NCBI GenBank assembly: GCA_964468815.1
Contig: CAYXWN010000041.1
Span: 1-13,895, forward strand
DNA length: 13,895 bases
Direction of reading: 5' to 3'
Source: UMGS621 sp964468815
GTDB lineage: Bacteria > Bacillota > Clostridia > Christensenellales > Borkfalkiaceae
Positions 5,758 to 13,553 of this stretch are shown one piece after another. Every line of letters begins with the position of its first letter. Position 1 is the stretch's first letter. Under the pieces are notes generated by a model. The model did not search any database. It was given only the letters and a program-made list of their open reading frames with translations, and had not been told where the DNA came from. The translations under genes and the position numbers were made by a program.

Positions 5758-5817
5758 CCACACGGATAAACCATACGCCCCTCAAACGTACGCGTCTGCC
5801 AATTCCGCCATCCCCAC
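5758..5817 (-). tRNA. tRNA-Leu(GAG), 5' 60 nt up to the gap
   Basis: Minus strand: acceptor GTGGGGA (5817-5811), D-arm region TGGCGGAATTGGCAGACGC, anticodon stem TACGT/GCGTA with loop TTGAGGG, so anticodon GAG. A short variable arm (TGG-TTTAT-CCG) and GTGG, the start of the T-stem, follow, and then the gap. The long-variable-arm class and the D-arm fit tRNA-Leu. The 3' part is missing here; a fitting one sits at 5511-5531. The gene starts 17 nt after the lytic transglycosylase stop and may be cotranscribed with polA-coaE. Confidence 0.88.
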
Positions 5818-5833
5818 AAGGTGCTTAATTAGT

Positions 5834-6418
5834 TTATCTCATTTCTTCCTTTTTGTCAAGAAATTGAGGATAATATTTTCTATATTTTTCATAATTTCGC
5901 GTAATTTTTCCTAAATATTCCGCCGTTTCGCGATACGGCACGGAATCTAAGCGCGATCCGTCCGCAGAGATTGCCGAATTTTTCAACCATTGTCGAACAG
6001 TCCCCTCGCCTGCGTTGTAAGCGGCGAGTGCCGTGCGTTCGTCCGAAAAACGATCGAAGAGATACCGCAAATACCAACAACCGAACTCCAAGTTATCTTC
6101 CGGTAAAAACAAATCGTACCGATCGACTTTTCGCCGTTCGGCAATATACGCCGCCGTCGAATCCGTTATCTGCATTAATCCCTTTGCGCCGGCAACGCTT
6201 TGCGCACGCTCGTCGAAATCGGATTCCGTTTTAATTACGGCATAAACAAGAAGCGGATCTAACGAATAACGTTCGGATAACAGCGTAACCGTTTCTACGT
6301 ATCGAACGGGATACGCCAGCCGTCGCGCGACAGGCACGCCGAACAACAAAACCAACGCAACAAGACAGCCGACGGAAACAACAAATAACCCGTCAATGAA
6401 TTTCTTTTTCGATCTCAT
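5834..6418 (-). CDS. Membrane-anchored lytic transglycosylase (SLT domain, GH23)
   Basis: This 194-residue enzyme would cleave the MurNAc-GlcNAc bond of peptidoglycan, forming 1,6-anhydroMurNAc, on the outer face of the membrane. A basic start (MRSKKK) and a hydrophobic segment at about 10-30 give an N-terminal anchor. The SLT domain spans about 46-185. It has catalytic Glu65 in IKTESDFDERAQS, then GLMQI at 80-84, and AAYNAGEGTV at 132-141. All expected family motifs are present. The ATG overlaps the end of coaE by 26 nt, so the two are translationally coupled. The order polA-coaE-transglycosylase recurs in Clostridia. It is small, with no cell-wall binding domain, and probably serves wall remodelling or assembly of an envelope machine; which one is not visible. 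Confidence 0.93.
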   Translation of the reverse strand: MRSKKKFIDGLFVVSVGCLVALVLLFGVPVARRLAYPVRYVETVTLLSERYSLDPLLVYAVIKTESDFDERAQSVAGAKGLMQITDSTAAYIAERRKVDRYDLFLPEDNLEFGCWYLRYLFDRFSDERTALAAYNAGEGTVRQWLKNSAISADGSRLDSVPYRETAEYLGKITRNYEKYRKYYPQFLDKKEEMR

Positions 6419-6983
6419 AAAGCAATTCCGTTACCTTTTTTTCGAGTTCCGACAAATCGGAATCGTTCTCAATAACAGTATGCTCGTTTTTTGCTAATTT
6501 TTCATAATCGAATTGATTTTTCATGCGCAAAATTACTTCTTCCCTCGATAAACCGTTGCGATTCATGACGGATAGAATCCGCGCCTCGCGCTCGCGCATG
6601 ACAACGACGATTCGATCGAAGCGATTTTCGCTTCCCGTTTCAAACAGCAACGGGATTTCGACAAAAAGGACTTTTTCTTCGGAACGAGCAAACGCCTCGT
6701 CCAAGCGACGGAACACGCCGCGATGAAGGATCGCGTTTAAGCGCGCCAATGCGTCTGGATTTTGGAACACCACCGACGCAAGTTTACTGCGATTCAACCG
6801 TTCCCCGTACACGTCCTCGCCGAACGTGCGCACGATTTCCGCCCTTACGGACGGTTCTTCGGGCAATTCCCTCGCAATATCGTCGCAAGAAAGAACGGAA
6901 TAGCCGCGAGCGGAAATCAACTTTGCCACGGTGGATTTTCCGCTCCCGATTCCCCCCGTGATCGCAACCTTATAAACTGCCAT
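6393..6983 (-). CDS. coaE: Dephospho-CoA kinase
   Basis: Catalyses the last step of coenzyme A synthesis, ATP-dependent 3'-phosphorylation of dephospho-CoA, in the cytoplasm. The 196 residues match the usual family length. The P-loop GGIGSGKST is at residues 10-18, CDDIARE at 33-39 matches the family's substrate-binding region, and EIPLLFE is the characteristic CoaE motif. The lid/adenine region around RNGLSREEVILRMKNQ is also present. The start codon shares one base with the polA stop (TAATG), so expression is coupled to polA. Its 3' end overlaps the transglycosylase gene. Intact, with no unusual features. Confidence 0.95.
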   Translation of the reverse strand: MAVYKVAITGGIGSGKSTVAKLISARGYSVLSCDDIARELPEEPSVRAEIVRTFGEDVYGERLNRSKLASVVFQNPDALARLNAILHRGVFRRLDEAFARSEEKVLFVEIPLLFETGSENRFDRIVVVMREREARILSVMNRNGLSREEVILRMKNQFDYEKLAKNEHTVIENDSDLSELEKKVTELLYEIEKEIH

Positions 6984-9520
6984 TATTTTGCGTCATACCA
7001 AGTCGTGCCGCGCTCCGTTTCCACCGTAAGCGGAACGGAAAGCGAAACCGCGCCTTCCATTTCGGTCCTCAAAATCTCTTCCACCCGATCCGCTTCCTCT
7101 TGCAATGCGTCCACGATCAATTCGTCGTGTACTTGCAAAATCAACTCGGAACGGAGATGTTCTCGTTTGAACGCGCGATACACGCCCAACATCGCAAGTT
7201 TAATAATATCCGCGCTGCTCCCTTGCAAAGGCATATTCATTGCCGCGCGCTCGCCGAAACTTCTCACGTTGTAATTTGCCGCGTTGATTTCCCGTATATA
7301 GCGTTTCCGTCCCAAAAGGGTGGATACATATCCGTTTTTTCGCGCCGTTGCCACGTTTTGTTCCATATACATTTTTATTTCGGGATAGTTGGTAAAATAG
7401 CGTTCGATATAATCCCTTGCCTCGGCAACGGATATTTTTAATTGACGCGACAAACCGAACTCGCTGATTCCGTAAATAATGCCGAAGTTGACCGCCTTTG
7501 CACGCCGCCGCATCTCCTTTGTTACGAGCGACGGTTCGACGCCGAATACCTGCGACGCCGTCAACGCGTGGATATCTTCGTTGCGGTGAAAGGCATCGAC
7601 GAGAGGCTTGCATCCCGAAAAATGCGCTAAAAGTCTTAGTTCGATTTGGGAATAATCCGCGCCGACCAACACGTGAGCGTCGTCGCGTGCGCGGAAAAAG
7701 CGACGAATTTCTCGCCCCTCTTCATCGCGAACGGGAATATTCTGCAAATTCGGCTCTTTGCTCGACAAGCGCCCCGTCGTCGTAACCGTTTGATGAAAAC
7801 TCGTATGAATCAATCCCGTATGTTTATCAATCAACGGACGGAAGCCCTCGATATACGTCGAATACAGTTTTTGAATCTGACGATAGCGTAAAATCAACGG
7901 CACGATCGGATTTTCGTCCGCAAGTTCTTCCAAAACGTCCGCCGACGTGGAAAATCCGTTTTTATTTTTCTTTCCGCGCTTTAAGCCCAATCGTTCAAAG
8001 AGAATTTCACCCAACTGCTTGGGCGAATTGACGTTAAAGGTTACCCCGGCGATCCGACAAATTTCCGATTCCAACTCTTTGAGCATTGCGCCGTATTTTT
8101 CGGAAAGTGCGTCAAGCGCGGCAACGTCCGCGTAAAAGCCTGCCTTTTCCATGGAAAACAGCACGTCAACCAACGGAAGTTCGACATCGAAATAAAGGCG
8201 GTTCATTCCCTCGTCGGCGATTTTATCGCGAAGCGTTTCCGCGATTTTCGCCAAAGCGTAGCCCATCGCCGTCGTCGGGTAACCGTATTCTTCCGCGACG
8301 TCCCGTTCTCGCTCTTCCTTGCCCGAAAAATCCGCGAGATACTTCATCAAAAGCACGTCGTCCGCTTCCGCGCGGAAAGAAACGCCGTACTCTTCCAACA
8401 AGTGCATCCACTTTTTCTTGTCGAATACAACTAACTTCTTCTCCGCCGAAAAGATTGCGGAAAACAACGTCGGGAGTTCTTCAGCCGAAATCCCCTCGTC
8501 AAAAAAACTGCGGCGAATTTTTACCGTATACTCCGTTTCTCCGCCCGTATAAACGGACAGTTCTTCCCCGTAACAAACCGCAATCCGCTCCGCCTTTACG
8601 ATTTCCAAGGCGCGCGACAGTTCGGTTACGCTTTCCGCACGAATCGTAACCGCTTGCGGCTTTTCCTCTTCAAAAATCCCCTCGCGCTTGATTAGCGTGC
8701 GAAATTCCATCTCGATCATCTTTCTGCGCACTGCATCCGAAAAGGGAAACCGCACGTGCATGGTTTCCAAATCGACGTTGACTTCCGCGTGAACGTCGAT
8801 GGTCGCGAGCAGGCGAGAAAGACGGGAAGATTCCTCTCCCGTTCTCAACTTTTCCCTCCAACGGGGAGCGATCGACTCTAAGTTCCGATAAATGTTTTCG
8901 GTCGTTCCGAATTCGGCAAGCAAACTCTTCGCCGTCTTTTCGCCGATTCCCGGAACGCCGGGGATATTATCGGAAGAATCCCCCATCAACGCCTTTAATT
9001 CAATAATTTGCGCAGGTCTTAGCCCGGTCTTTTCGGAAAAATTCTGCACGTCGTACTGCTCGATATCCGTAATGCCGCGCTTGGTAAAATGCACCTCGGT
9101 ATGAGCGTCCACAAGTTGTAACGCGTCGCGGTCGCCCGTCACGATAATCGTATCGACGTCCGTGCTCTTCGCGATCGTACCGATCACGTCGTCCGCTTCC
9201 CACCCCTCTTTTTCGACAATGCAAATTTCCATTACGCTCAAAATTTCTTTTAAGAGCGGAATCTGCGGACGGAGATCCTCCGGCATCGGTTTGCGCGTCC
9301 CCTTGTAATCCGCATACATTTTATGACGAAAGGTCGGCGCTTTCAAGTCAAACGCGACGGCAAGATAGTTCGGCTTTTCGGTCGTCAAAAGTCGAATCAA
9401 CATGGTTGTAAAGCCGTAAACGGCGTTGATCGGCACGCCGTCTTTCCTCGTTAAAGGCGGCGTAGCGTAGAAAGCGCGGTTAATTAAACTATTTCCGTCA
9501 ATCAAAATTAATTTTTCCAT
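6983..9520 (-). CDS. polA: DNA polymerase I
   Basis: This 845-residue family A polymerase fills gaps and removes RNA primers in replication and repair. The 5' nuclease domain (1 to about 290) has LIDGNSL, VTGDRD (D130, D132) and GDSSDNIPGVPGIG (about 180-193). The middle domain (about 295-430) has no DxE exonuclease motif: the expected place reads IAVCYGEEL, so 3'-5' proofreading is probably lost, as in many Firmicutes and Thermus enzymes. The polymerase domain has RLSSKEPNLQNIPVR, motif A ADYSQIELR (D622), motif B RRRAKAVNFGIIYG (about 671-684), and motif C QVHDE (D799). The start is MEKLILIDGN, with a modest AAAGGGA site upstream. It heads the polA-coaE-transglycosylase operon. The reading frame is intact over 2.5 kb, in contrast to the frameshifted protease gene. 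Confidence 0.97.
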   Translation of the reverse strand: MEKLILIDGNSLINRAFYATPPLTRKDGVPINAVYGFTTMLIRLLTTEKPNYLAVAFDLKAPTFRHKMYADYKGTRKPMPEDLRPQIPLLKEILSVMEICIVEKEGWEADDVIGTIAKSTDVDTIIVTGDRDALQLVDAHTEVHFTKRGITDIEQYDVQNFSEKTGLRPAQIIELKALMGDSSDNIPGVPGIGEKTAKSLLAEFGTTENIYRNLESIAPRWREKLRTGEESSRLSRLLATIDVHAEVNVDLETMHVRFPFSDAVRRKMIEMEFRTLIKREGIFEEEKPQAVTIRAESVTELSRALEIVKAERIAVCYGEELSVYTGGETEYTVKIRRSFFDEGISAEELPTLFSAIFSAEKKLVVFDKKKWMHLLEEYGVSFRAEADDVLLMKYLADFSGKEERERDVAEEYGYPTTAMGYALAKIAETLRDKIADEGMNRLYFDVELPLVDVLFSMEKAGFYADVAALDALSEKYGAMLKELESEICRIAGVTFNVNSPKQLGEILFERLGLKRGKKNKNGFSTSADVLEELADENPIVPLILRYRQIQKLYSTYIEGFRPLIDKHTGLIHTSFHQTVTTTGRLSSKEPNLQNIPVRDEEGREIRRFFRARDDAHVLVGADYSQIELRLLAHFSGCKPLVDAFHRNEDIHALTASQVFGVEPSLVTKEMRRRAKAVNFGIIYGISEFGLSRQLKISVAEARDYIERYFTNYPEIKMYMEQNVATARKNGYVSTLLGRKRYIREINAANYNVRSFGERAAMNMPLQGSSADIIKLAMLGVYRAFKREHLRSELILQVHDELIVDALQEEADRVEEILRTEMEGAVSLSVPLTVETERGTTWYDAK

Positions 9521-9595
9521 CAGAATCCCTTTTAATTTGCTTGCTTATTTTTTAAAAATGTGATATTATTTGTAAGCAATCGGTTGAAAGCCTTG

Positions 9596-9624
9596 TTGAA
9601 TTATATTTTACCATAACTTAAAAT
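9596..9624 (+). promoter_or_regulatory. Promoter of tRNA-Leu(CAA)
   Basis: -35 TTGAAT (9596-9601), 17-nt spacer, -10 TAAAAT (9619-9624). Transcription would start near 9631, about 32 nt before the mature tRNA. It overlaps the minus-strand polA promoter. The sequence is AT-rich, so chance matches are possible. Confidence 0.5.
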
Positions 9625-9633
9625 AAAATACAA
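9605..9633 (-). promoter_or_regulatory. Candidate polA operon promoter
   Basis: Minus strand: -35 TTGTAT (9633-9628), 17-nt spacer, -10 TAAAAT (9610-9605). A TATAAT is also present slightly downstream (9606-9601). The leader would be about 75 nt. It is interleaved with the divergent tRNA promoter, so both cannot be occupied at once. Confidence 0.45.
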
Positions 9634-9662
9634 GGGTTTCTTTTGACTTCGATAAAACAAAT

Positions 9663-9749
9663 GCCGCCGTGGTGAAATTGGCAGACGCGCTGGACTCAAA
9701 ATCCTGTGGTAGAGATACCGTGTCGGTTCGACTCCGACCGGCGGCACCA
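9663..9749 (+). tRNA. tRNA-Leu(CAA)
   Basis: An 87-nt tRNA. The acceptor GCCGCCG pairs with CGGCGGC, with discriminator A and an encoded CCA (9747-9749). The D-arm has TGGTGAAATTGGCAGACGC. The anticodon loop CTCAAAA gives anticodon CAA, reading UUG. The T-arm is GTCGG-TTCGACT-CCGAC, and a long variable arm lies between. All stems pair. It stands alone, divergent from polA, with its own promoter and a hairpin terminator. Confidence 0.96.
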
Positions 9750-9758
9750 GAAAGTTGT

Positions 9759-9809
9759 AATCCGAACCAAATACTCGTAACGAGCGAATGGTTCGGATTT
9801 ACTTTTTAT
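9759..9809 (+). terminator. Nested 41-nt hairpin after tRNA-Leu(CAA), copy B, with T tail
   Basis: Outer stem AATCCGAACCA (9759-9769) with TGGTTCGGATT (9789-9799), inner stem CTC/GAG, then ACTTTTTATC. It is the partner of 5461-5501. The outer stems are identical, and in the inner stem a T-A pair of copy A is C-G here, keeping the pairing. It begins 9 nt after CCA, as in copy A. Confidence 0.8.
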
Positions 9810-10018
9810 CTCAACAAATTATTCTAACATTTAGGCGGTATGGCTTCGACTCTATCGTCTTTTGCTTTGCGAGCCTATTCTCTCGAACGGTTATCCCCGT
9901 CCACAAAAAACGGAACAGAAACGGAAATCGGTTATTTTTCTTATCTCGGTTCTCTTTTCCTTCGATTGCCCGTTTCGCAAACAAAAACAATAGAATAATA
10001 AGATTGATATAACCAACT
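9810..10018. other. Gene-free spacer
   Basis: About 200 bp with no gene I can support. A plus-strand frame of 74 codons starts inside the terminator hairpin and has no ribosome binding site. Weak short repeats (CGGTTAT at about 9890 and 9930; ACGG/CCGT pairing) are not convincing. Confidence 0.5.
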
Positions 10019-10050
10019 AGCCACCACTAAAAGCGGTGGCTTTTATTTTT
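10019..10050 (+). terminator. Stem-loop with T-rich tail
   Basis: AGCCACC (10019-10025), loop of 9 nt, GGTGGCT (10035-10041), then TTTATTTTT. It is a good intrinsic terminator on the plus strand, though no gene lies directly upstream except the tRNA, which has its own. It may be a leftover of a lost gene. Confidence 0.65.
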
Positions 10051-10070
10051 CCCTTAAAGGAAACAATAAC

Positions 10071-10128
10071 GGCAAGCGCTTAAATACGGGTATTGACTCA
10101 CTGACCGAATTAAGCAACTCTTTTTGCC
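10071..10128 (+). other. Nested imperfect palindrome upstream of the AraC-type gene
   Basis: GGCAA (10071-10075) and TTGCC (10124-10128) enclose GCTTAA (10078-10083) and TTAAGC (10110-10115). CGG/CCG adds a possible inner pair. It could be an operator or a structured leader; its distance to the next gene (about 250 bp) is large, and no function is assigned. Confidence 0.3.
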
Positions 10129-10346
10129 ATTTTTATTTGCAAAAACTTGTCAACCCGAAACAACTTTCTCTATTTATTTCCCCGTTCTCTTCATCGTTTT
10201 TCTAAAATTCGACTTTTTATCATAGAAATTTTCCCCTCCAAATATCTTTTTTTCTGTTTTTTTCGATTGGATTTTTATAAAAAAATACATTTTATCAATA
10301 AAATGACATATTTTGCAAAAAACATAGGAGAAAACGAACTGTTTTA

Positions 10347-10366
10347 TGTTATAATTACGGTGAGGG
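10347..10366 (+). promoter_or_regulatory. Extended -10 promoter and ribosome binding site of the AraC-type gene
   Basis: TGTTATAAT (TGn plus TATAAT, -10 at 10350-10355), with no evident -35 at 17 nt. GAGGG (10362-10366) lies 10 nt before the ATG, close to the predicted transcription start, so the leader would be very short. A palindrome ATTTTAT/ATAAAAT lies near 10288-10303. Confidence 0.5.
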
Positions 10367-10376
10367 AAAAACACAC

Positions 10377-11231
10377 ATGGAATATTATCTCTTTGATATT
10401 AGTAAACCGTTTCATTTCTGTTCTGCCGGAAAGTGTAATATGCCGGAAGATTGGATTCATTACGAACGGAAAAAGAATGAATTTATTCTATACGTAATCA
10501 TTGACGGATCTTTTTATTTAAAAACAGACGGCGTAAAGCAAGAATTAAAAAAAGGCGATGTTTTTTTAATGAAACCGAACGTACATCACGTCGGTTACCG
10601 TCCGGCTGCCGTAAAGTTTTTTTGGTTGCATTTTACCATGGACGAAACCGTTTTTATCAATCAAAAGCAAGCAGAAGAGTTTATCCGTCTTTCTCCGGAA
10701 GATAAAATCATTCTTCCGGAAAAGTTTACTTTGAAAAAAATCGAAAACTTTGTTACACTCATCAACCAAATTATTCACTTTTTCAAAAAAGAAGACGTAA
10801 AAATTCCTAAATTTTTGGCGACGGCATTATTGATTGACCTATCCAACCAGTTTTCTTCCGAAAAAGAAAAGAATCAAGAAAACACGCCTGCTAAAAGAAG
10901 ATTTGATGAAATCGTCGCATACATTGATGCAAATTACGGAGAAAACCTCTCTATTACCAATCTTGCGGAAATGTTCGACTATAATAAAGTATATCTCAAT
11001 AAGTTATTTAAAAAATATCTTCACGTAACCTTAAAGGAGTATATTATTGACAGCAAATTACGCGCTTCCGAATTTTTGCTGCTATCCTCTACCGATACGA
11101 TTGCAGCAATCGCGCACGAATGCGGTTTTTCAAACGAATTTTATTTCATGAAATTATTCAAGAAAAAATACGGATTTACACCTACTACTTATCGCAACAA
11201 CTATCATTTACAAGTATATACCAGATACTAA
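10377..11231 (+). CDS. AraC-family transcriptional regulator with cupin-type sensor domain
   Basis: This 284-residue regulator is likely an activator of a carbohydrate locus. The N-terminal half (about 15-100) is an AraC-type cupin ligand-binding fold: ILYVIIDGSFYLKTDG then LKKGDVFLMKPNVHH are typical strands. A charged linker (about 160-172) leads to the C-terminal DNA-binding domain with two helix-turn-helix units, LSITNLAEMFDYNKVYLNKL (191-210) and TIAAIAHECGFSNEFYFMKL (241-260). The family signature FKKKYGFTPTTYR closes it at 261-273. The gene faces the convergent operon with the sugar-transporter permease and glycohydrolase-like lipoprotein. Such regulators commonly control neighbouring transport genes, so that operon is the likely target (inference); the ligand is unknown. 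Complete, start supported by GAGGG. Confidence 0.93.
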   Translation: MEYYLFDISKPFHFCSAGKCNMPEDWIHYERKKNEFILYVIIDGSFYLKTDGVKQELKKGDVFLMKPNVHHVGYRPAAVKFFWLHFTMDETVFINQKQAEEFIRLSPEDKIILPEKFTLKKIENFVTLINQIIHFFKKEDVKIPKFLATALLIDLSNQFSSEKEKNQENTPAKRRFDEIVAYIDANYGENLSITNLAEMFDYNKVYLNKLFKKYLHVTLKEYIIDSKLRASEFLLLSSTDTIAAIAHECGFSNEFYFMKLFKKKYGFTPTTYRNNYHLQVYTRY

Positions 11232-11340
11232 AAAAGCCCCTATACAATCCGCCTAATTTTACTTTTATCGGAGTAAAAAAGTTTAGCCGTTTAAAAAACA
11301 AATAAAATGAAACACGTTCAAAAAATAAACCATGAATTTT

Positions 11341-11384
11341 AAAATGAAAGGATAACGAAATTTTTCCGTTATCCTTTCATTTTT
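11341..11384. terminator. Bidirectional terminator between convergent genes
   Basis: A 17-bp stem, AAAATGAAAGGATAACG (11341-11357) with its complement at 11367-11383, and a 9-nt loop. T tracts flank both ends, so it can end the AraC-type transcript and the opposing lipoprotein operon. The 110 nt between it and the regulator stop hold nothing recognisable. Confidence 0.88.
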
Positions 11385-11418
11385 AATTCTCGTGAAACAA
11401 CTTCTATCAAATTTTCAC

Positions 11419-13551
11419 CTATAAAATAGCCCCTCTTCTAACTTCTATTTTATCAATTTCAACGCCTTGATCAAGCGATTTTAACCGAATCGCATGCTCA
11501 CCTTTCTCTACGTGCAAAGGCAATTCGACAAAATCTCCTTTTAAGAAAGTCTGTTCGCCTTGCGGTATAAGGGGTAAATTACAGATTTTTTCACCGTCTA
11601 CAAAGACTTCAACTTTTCCGATAAGCGTGCCTTCATAATGATAATAAATTCGATAGAGATTATAATATTCGTTTTCATTCACAAACGAAAATTGCAATCC
11701 GTCTCCGACCGACAAAGAAACCGCCTTTTTCGTCGCCGTATTTGCTTTTATAATTTTAGCATTTTCCGAAACGGCACACTGCTCGGCATCAAACAGATAA
11801 TATCCTCCGTTTACTTTATCCGACACGTTCTTAATCATAACGTCGTCTAACGTAATGATCTTGTTTTTATCCTTTTTAAAAACGCGAACGCCGATCTCCA
11901 TTTGATCAGAAGTTGCAACAAACTGCAACACGCCTTTCATGTGAAGTTTCGCACCTGCCAAGGGATTGACAATCCCTTTCGTAATTTCTCCGCCGCCATC
12001 TTTTGCAAAAAGTTCAATCTCACAGTAATCGCTTGAATAAAGAAAAACGTTTAATTCGTAGACGTTTCCCGTTATGAGTGAAACTTTTTGATAAACCGCC
12101 GCATCCGAATCCTCAACAAAAAGCGTTCCCGCTTTCTTCCCCGAATGAGCACAAACACCCGTTGTAGAAAAATCAACTTTTCCTTCGACACTCCAACCGT
12201 CCGTTCCGTTTTCAAATCCGTAATTTACAACAGTTGGTTGCGGAACTTTTACATACGCTTGCGTCATAACGGTATAATTGTCGCCGGTTACCGTTCCTCC
12301 CTGCGCTTCAATCAATGCTTCCGTGTTTTTTATAAAACGACTTACCAACGTTTCAAACGTCTGTCTGGACGGATAATTCGAACCCATAGAAAGCCACGAC
12401 GTATCATTAACGAAAACGCTATCCTTATTCAAAAAATTCTTATATTTTTGAGGAAGATTTTCATAACCGACGCAAGCAGCCAAAAGTCCTCCGACCGTAG
12501 CCGTCGTGCAGTCTCCGTCAAATCCCGCCAAGGAAGTAATTTTAATACTCTTTTCAAAATCGTCTTCCCCGAAAATAATGCCTGCCATCATAAAACCGGC
12601 ATTGACGTTCATCGCCATCATGTTATGCTCGCCGCCGTATAAATTTTCCAACACCATACGGCGCTCGTAAATTCCTTTAACGCACGTCTTCCAATCAGTC
12701 GGATCTTGTTTATATTGTTCTAAAACGTATTCGTACATTTCATAAAGCGCATTAGAAGTCCCGATATGCGCCATTGCTTTTTCCAAACAAGATTTTGCGC
12801 TCGAATCTTCCAACGCATAACAATAAGCAAGTCCAAAAATTTGTAAGACGTCTAATACGTAAAAATCCCCGGAAATACTGCCGAACATATCAAGATAACG
12901 AGATGCGGCAACGGGCATCCCCGGAAACATTAACCCCAACATTTGATTATGAATCCAAGGCTCTGTGCAACCGTAATAATAATTACCATACACGTTTGCA
13001 CCCGTAAACGGAGCAATATATGAATTTTCTTGAATTAACTTCAAGGCATTTTTCCCGCCGGCATCGTCTTTTAGATTGTATTTCACCCACGCGTTACCGA
13101 TATCTTCGTAGCTTACATCCGCTCCGTATTCTTCTAAAATATGGAGATTTAGAAAATTCACCGTATTGTCGTCATCGCTTTTTACCATTCCCGGATAAAC
13201 GCGCCGATAAGATTCCGCATACGGACCAAATTGGGAAATATTGTTTCCCAACGTGCCGGTCGCGATTTCTCCGTTCGTTTCAAAATATTTTTCATCTAAG
13301 CAAATAGCCGGTTTATTTCCCTCTTGCACAAACTCAAAGCCGCTTCCCAAGCCAATCGAGTGTCCGACAATACTTCCTAAAATTTTATCTTCTAAAACGG
13401 TTTTGCTCAACGTTTTTTCTGTGACAATCGGTTCATACCGACGCGTTGTTTCCTCCACGTATTCTCCATATTTCGGTGTTTCACCGCCACACCCGGAAAA
13501 CAAAATACATCCTCCTAAAAGCATAGATATCAATTTAATATATTTTTTCAT
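11419..13551 (-). CDS. Secreted lipoprotein with ADP-ribosylglycohydrolase-like domain and C-terminal beta-sandwich domains
   Basis: This 710-residue protein starts MKKYIKLISMLLGGCILFSG-C21, a lipoprotein signal with a slightly atypical lipobox (LFSGC), so it should be anchored outside the cell. Residues about 50-415 resemble the ADP-ribosylglycohydrolase (DraG/ARH) fold: KILGSIVGHSIGLGSG near 56, an acidic DDDNTVNFL at 126-134, and AGFDGDCTTATVGGLLAACVG at 342-362. These match the two acidic metal-binding motifs (family DDT and GGDTDT), though altered. Residues about 440-575 (YGFENGTDGWSVEG) look like a carbohydrate-binding-type beta-sandwich. A second such domain lies at about 585-705, ending GEHAIRLKSLDQGVEIDKIEV. 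It follows the sugar permease gene by 2 nt, with AAAGGAG as ribosome site, so one operon. Exported members probably act on glycans or glycosides rather than protein ADP-ribose, but this is inference. Confidence 0.82.
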   Translation of the reverse strand: MKKYIKLISMLLGGCILFSGCGGETPKYGEYVEETTRRYEPIVTEKTLSKTVLEDKILGSIVGHSIGLGSGFEFVQEGNKPAICLDEKYFETNGEIATGTLGNNISQFGPYAESYRRVYPGMVKSDDDNTVNFLNLHILEEYGADVSYEDIGNAWVKYNLKDDAGGKNALKLIQENSYIAPFTGANVYGNYYYGCTEPWIHNQMLGLMFPGMPVAASRYLDMFGSISGDFYVLDVLQIFGLAYCYALEDSSAKSCLEKAMAHIGTSNALYEMYEYVLEQYKQDPTDWKTCVKGIYERRMVLENLYGGEHNMMAMNVNAGFMMAGIIFGEDDFEKSIKITSLAGFDGDCTTATVGGLLAACVGYENLPQKYKNFLNKDSVFVNDTSWLSMGSNYPSRQTFETLVSRFIKNTEALIEAQGGTVTGDNYTVMTQAYVKVPQPTVVNYGFENGTDGWSVEGKVDFSTTGVCAHSGKKAGTLFVEDSDAAVYQKVSLITGNVYELNVFLYSSDYCEIELFAKDGGGEITKGIVNPLAGAKLHMKGVLQFVATSDQMEIGVRVFKKDKNKIITLDDVMIKNVSDKVNGGYYLFDAEQCAVSENAKIIKANTATKKAVSLSVGDGLQFSFVNENEYYNLYRIYYHYEGTLIGKVEVFVDGEKICNLPLIPQGEQTFLKGDFVELPLHVEKGEHAIRLKSLDQGVEIDKIEVRRGAIL

Positions 13552-13553
13552 TT

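Noticed and set aside
5445..5819. 124-codon frame across the gap (MWGWRNWQTRTFEG...)
   Set aside because: The first part is the translation of tRNA-Leu, the middle crosses N bases, and the rest is palindromic non-coding DNA.
8086..8649. 187-codon plus-strand frame inside polA
   Set aside because: Antisense shadow of the intact polA gene; arginine/proline-rich, with no domain.
9788..10012. 74-codon plus-strand frame after the tRNA-Leu terminator
   Set aside because: Starts within the terminator hairpin and shows no ribosome binding site or recognisable domain.
10019..10050. Right end of an IS200/IS605-type element
   Set aside because: The hairpin resembles such ends, but no TnpA/TnpB remnant or matching left end is present; an intrinsic terminator suffices.
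12088..12642. 184-codon plus-strand frame inside the lipoprotein gene
   Set aside because: Antisense to a well-supported coding region, basic and low-complexity in character, no ribosome binding site.
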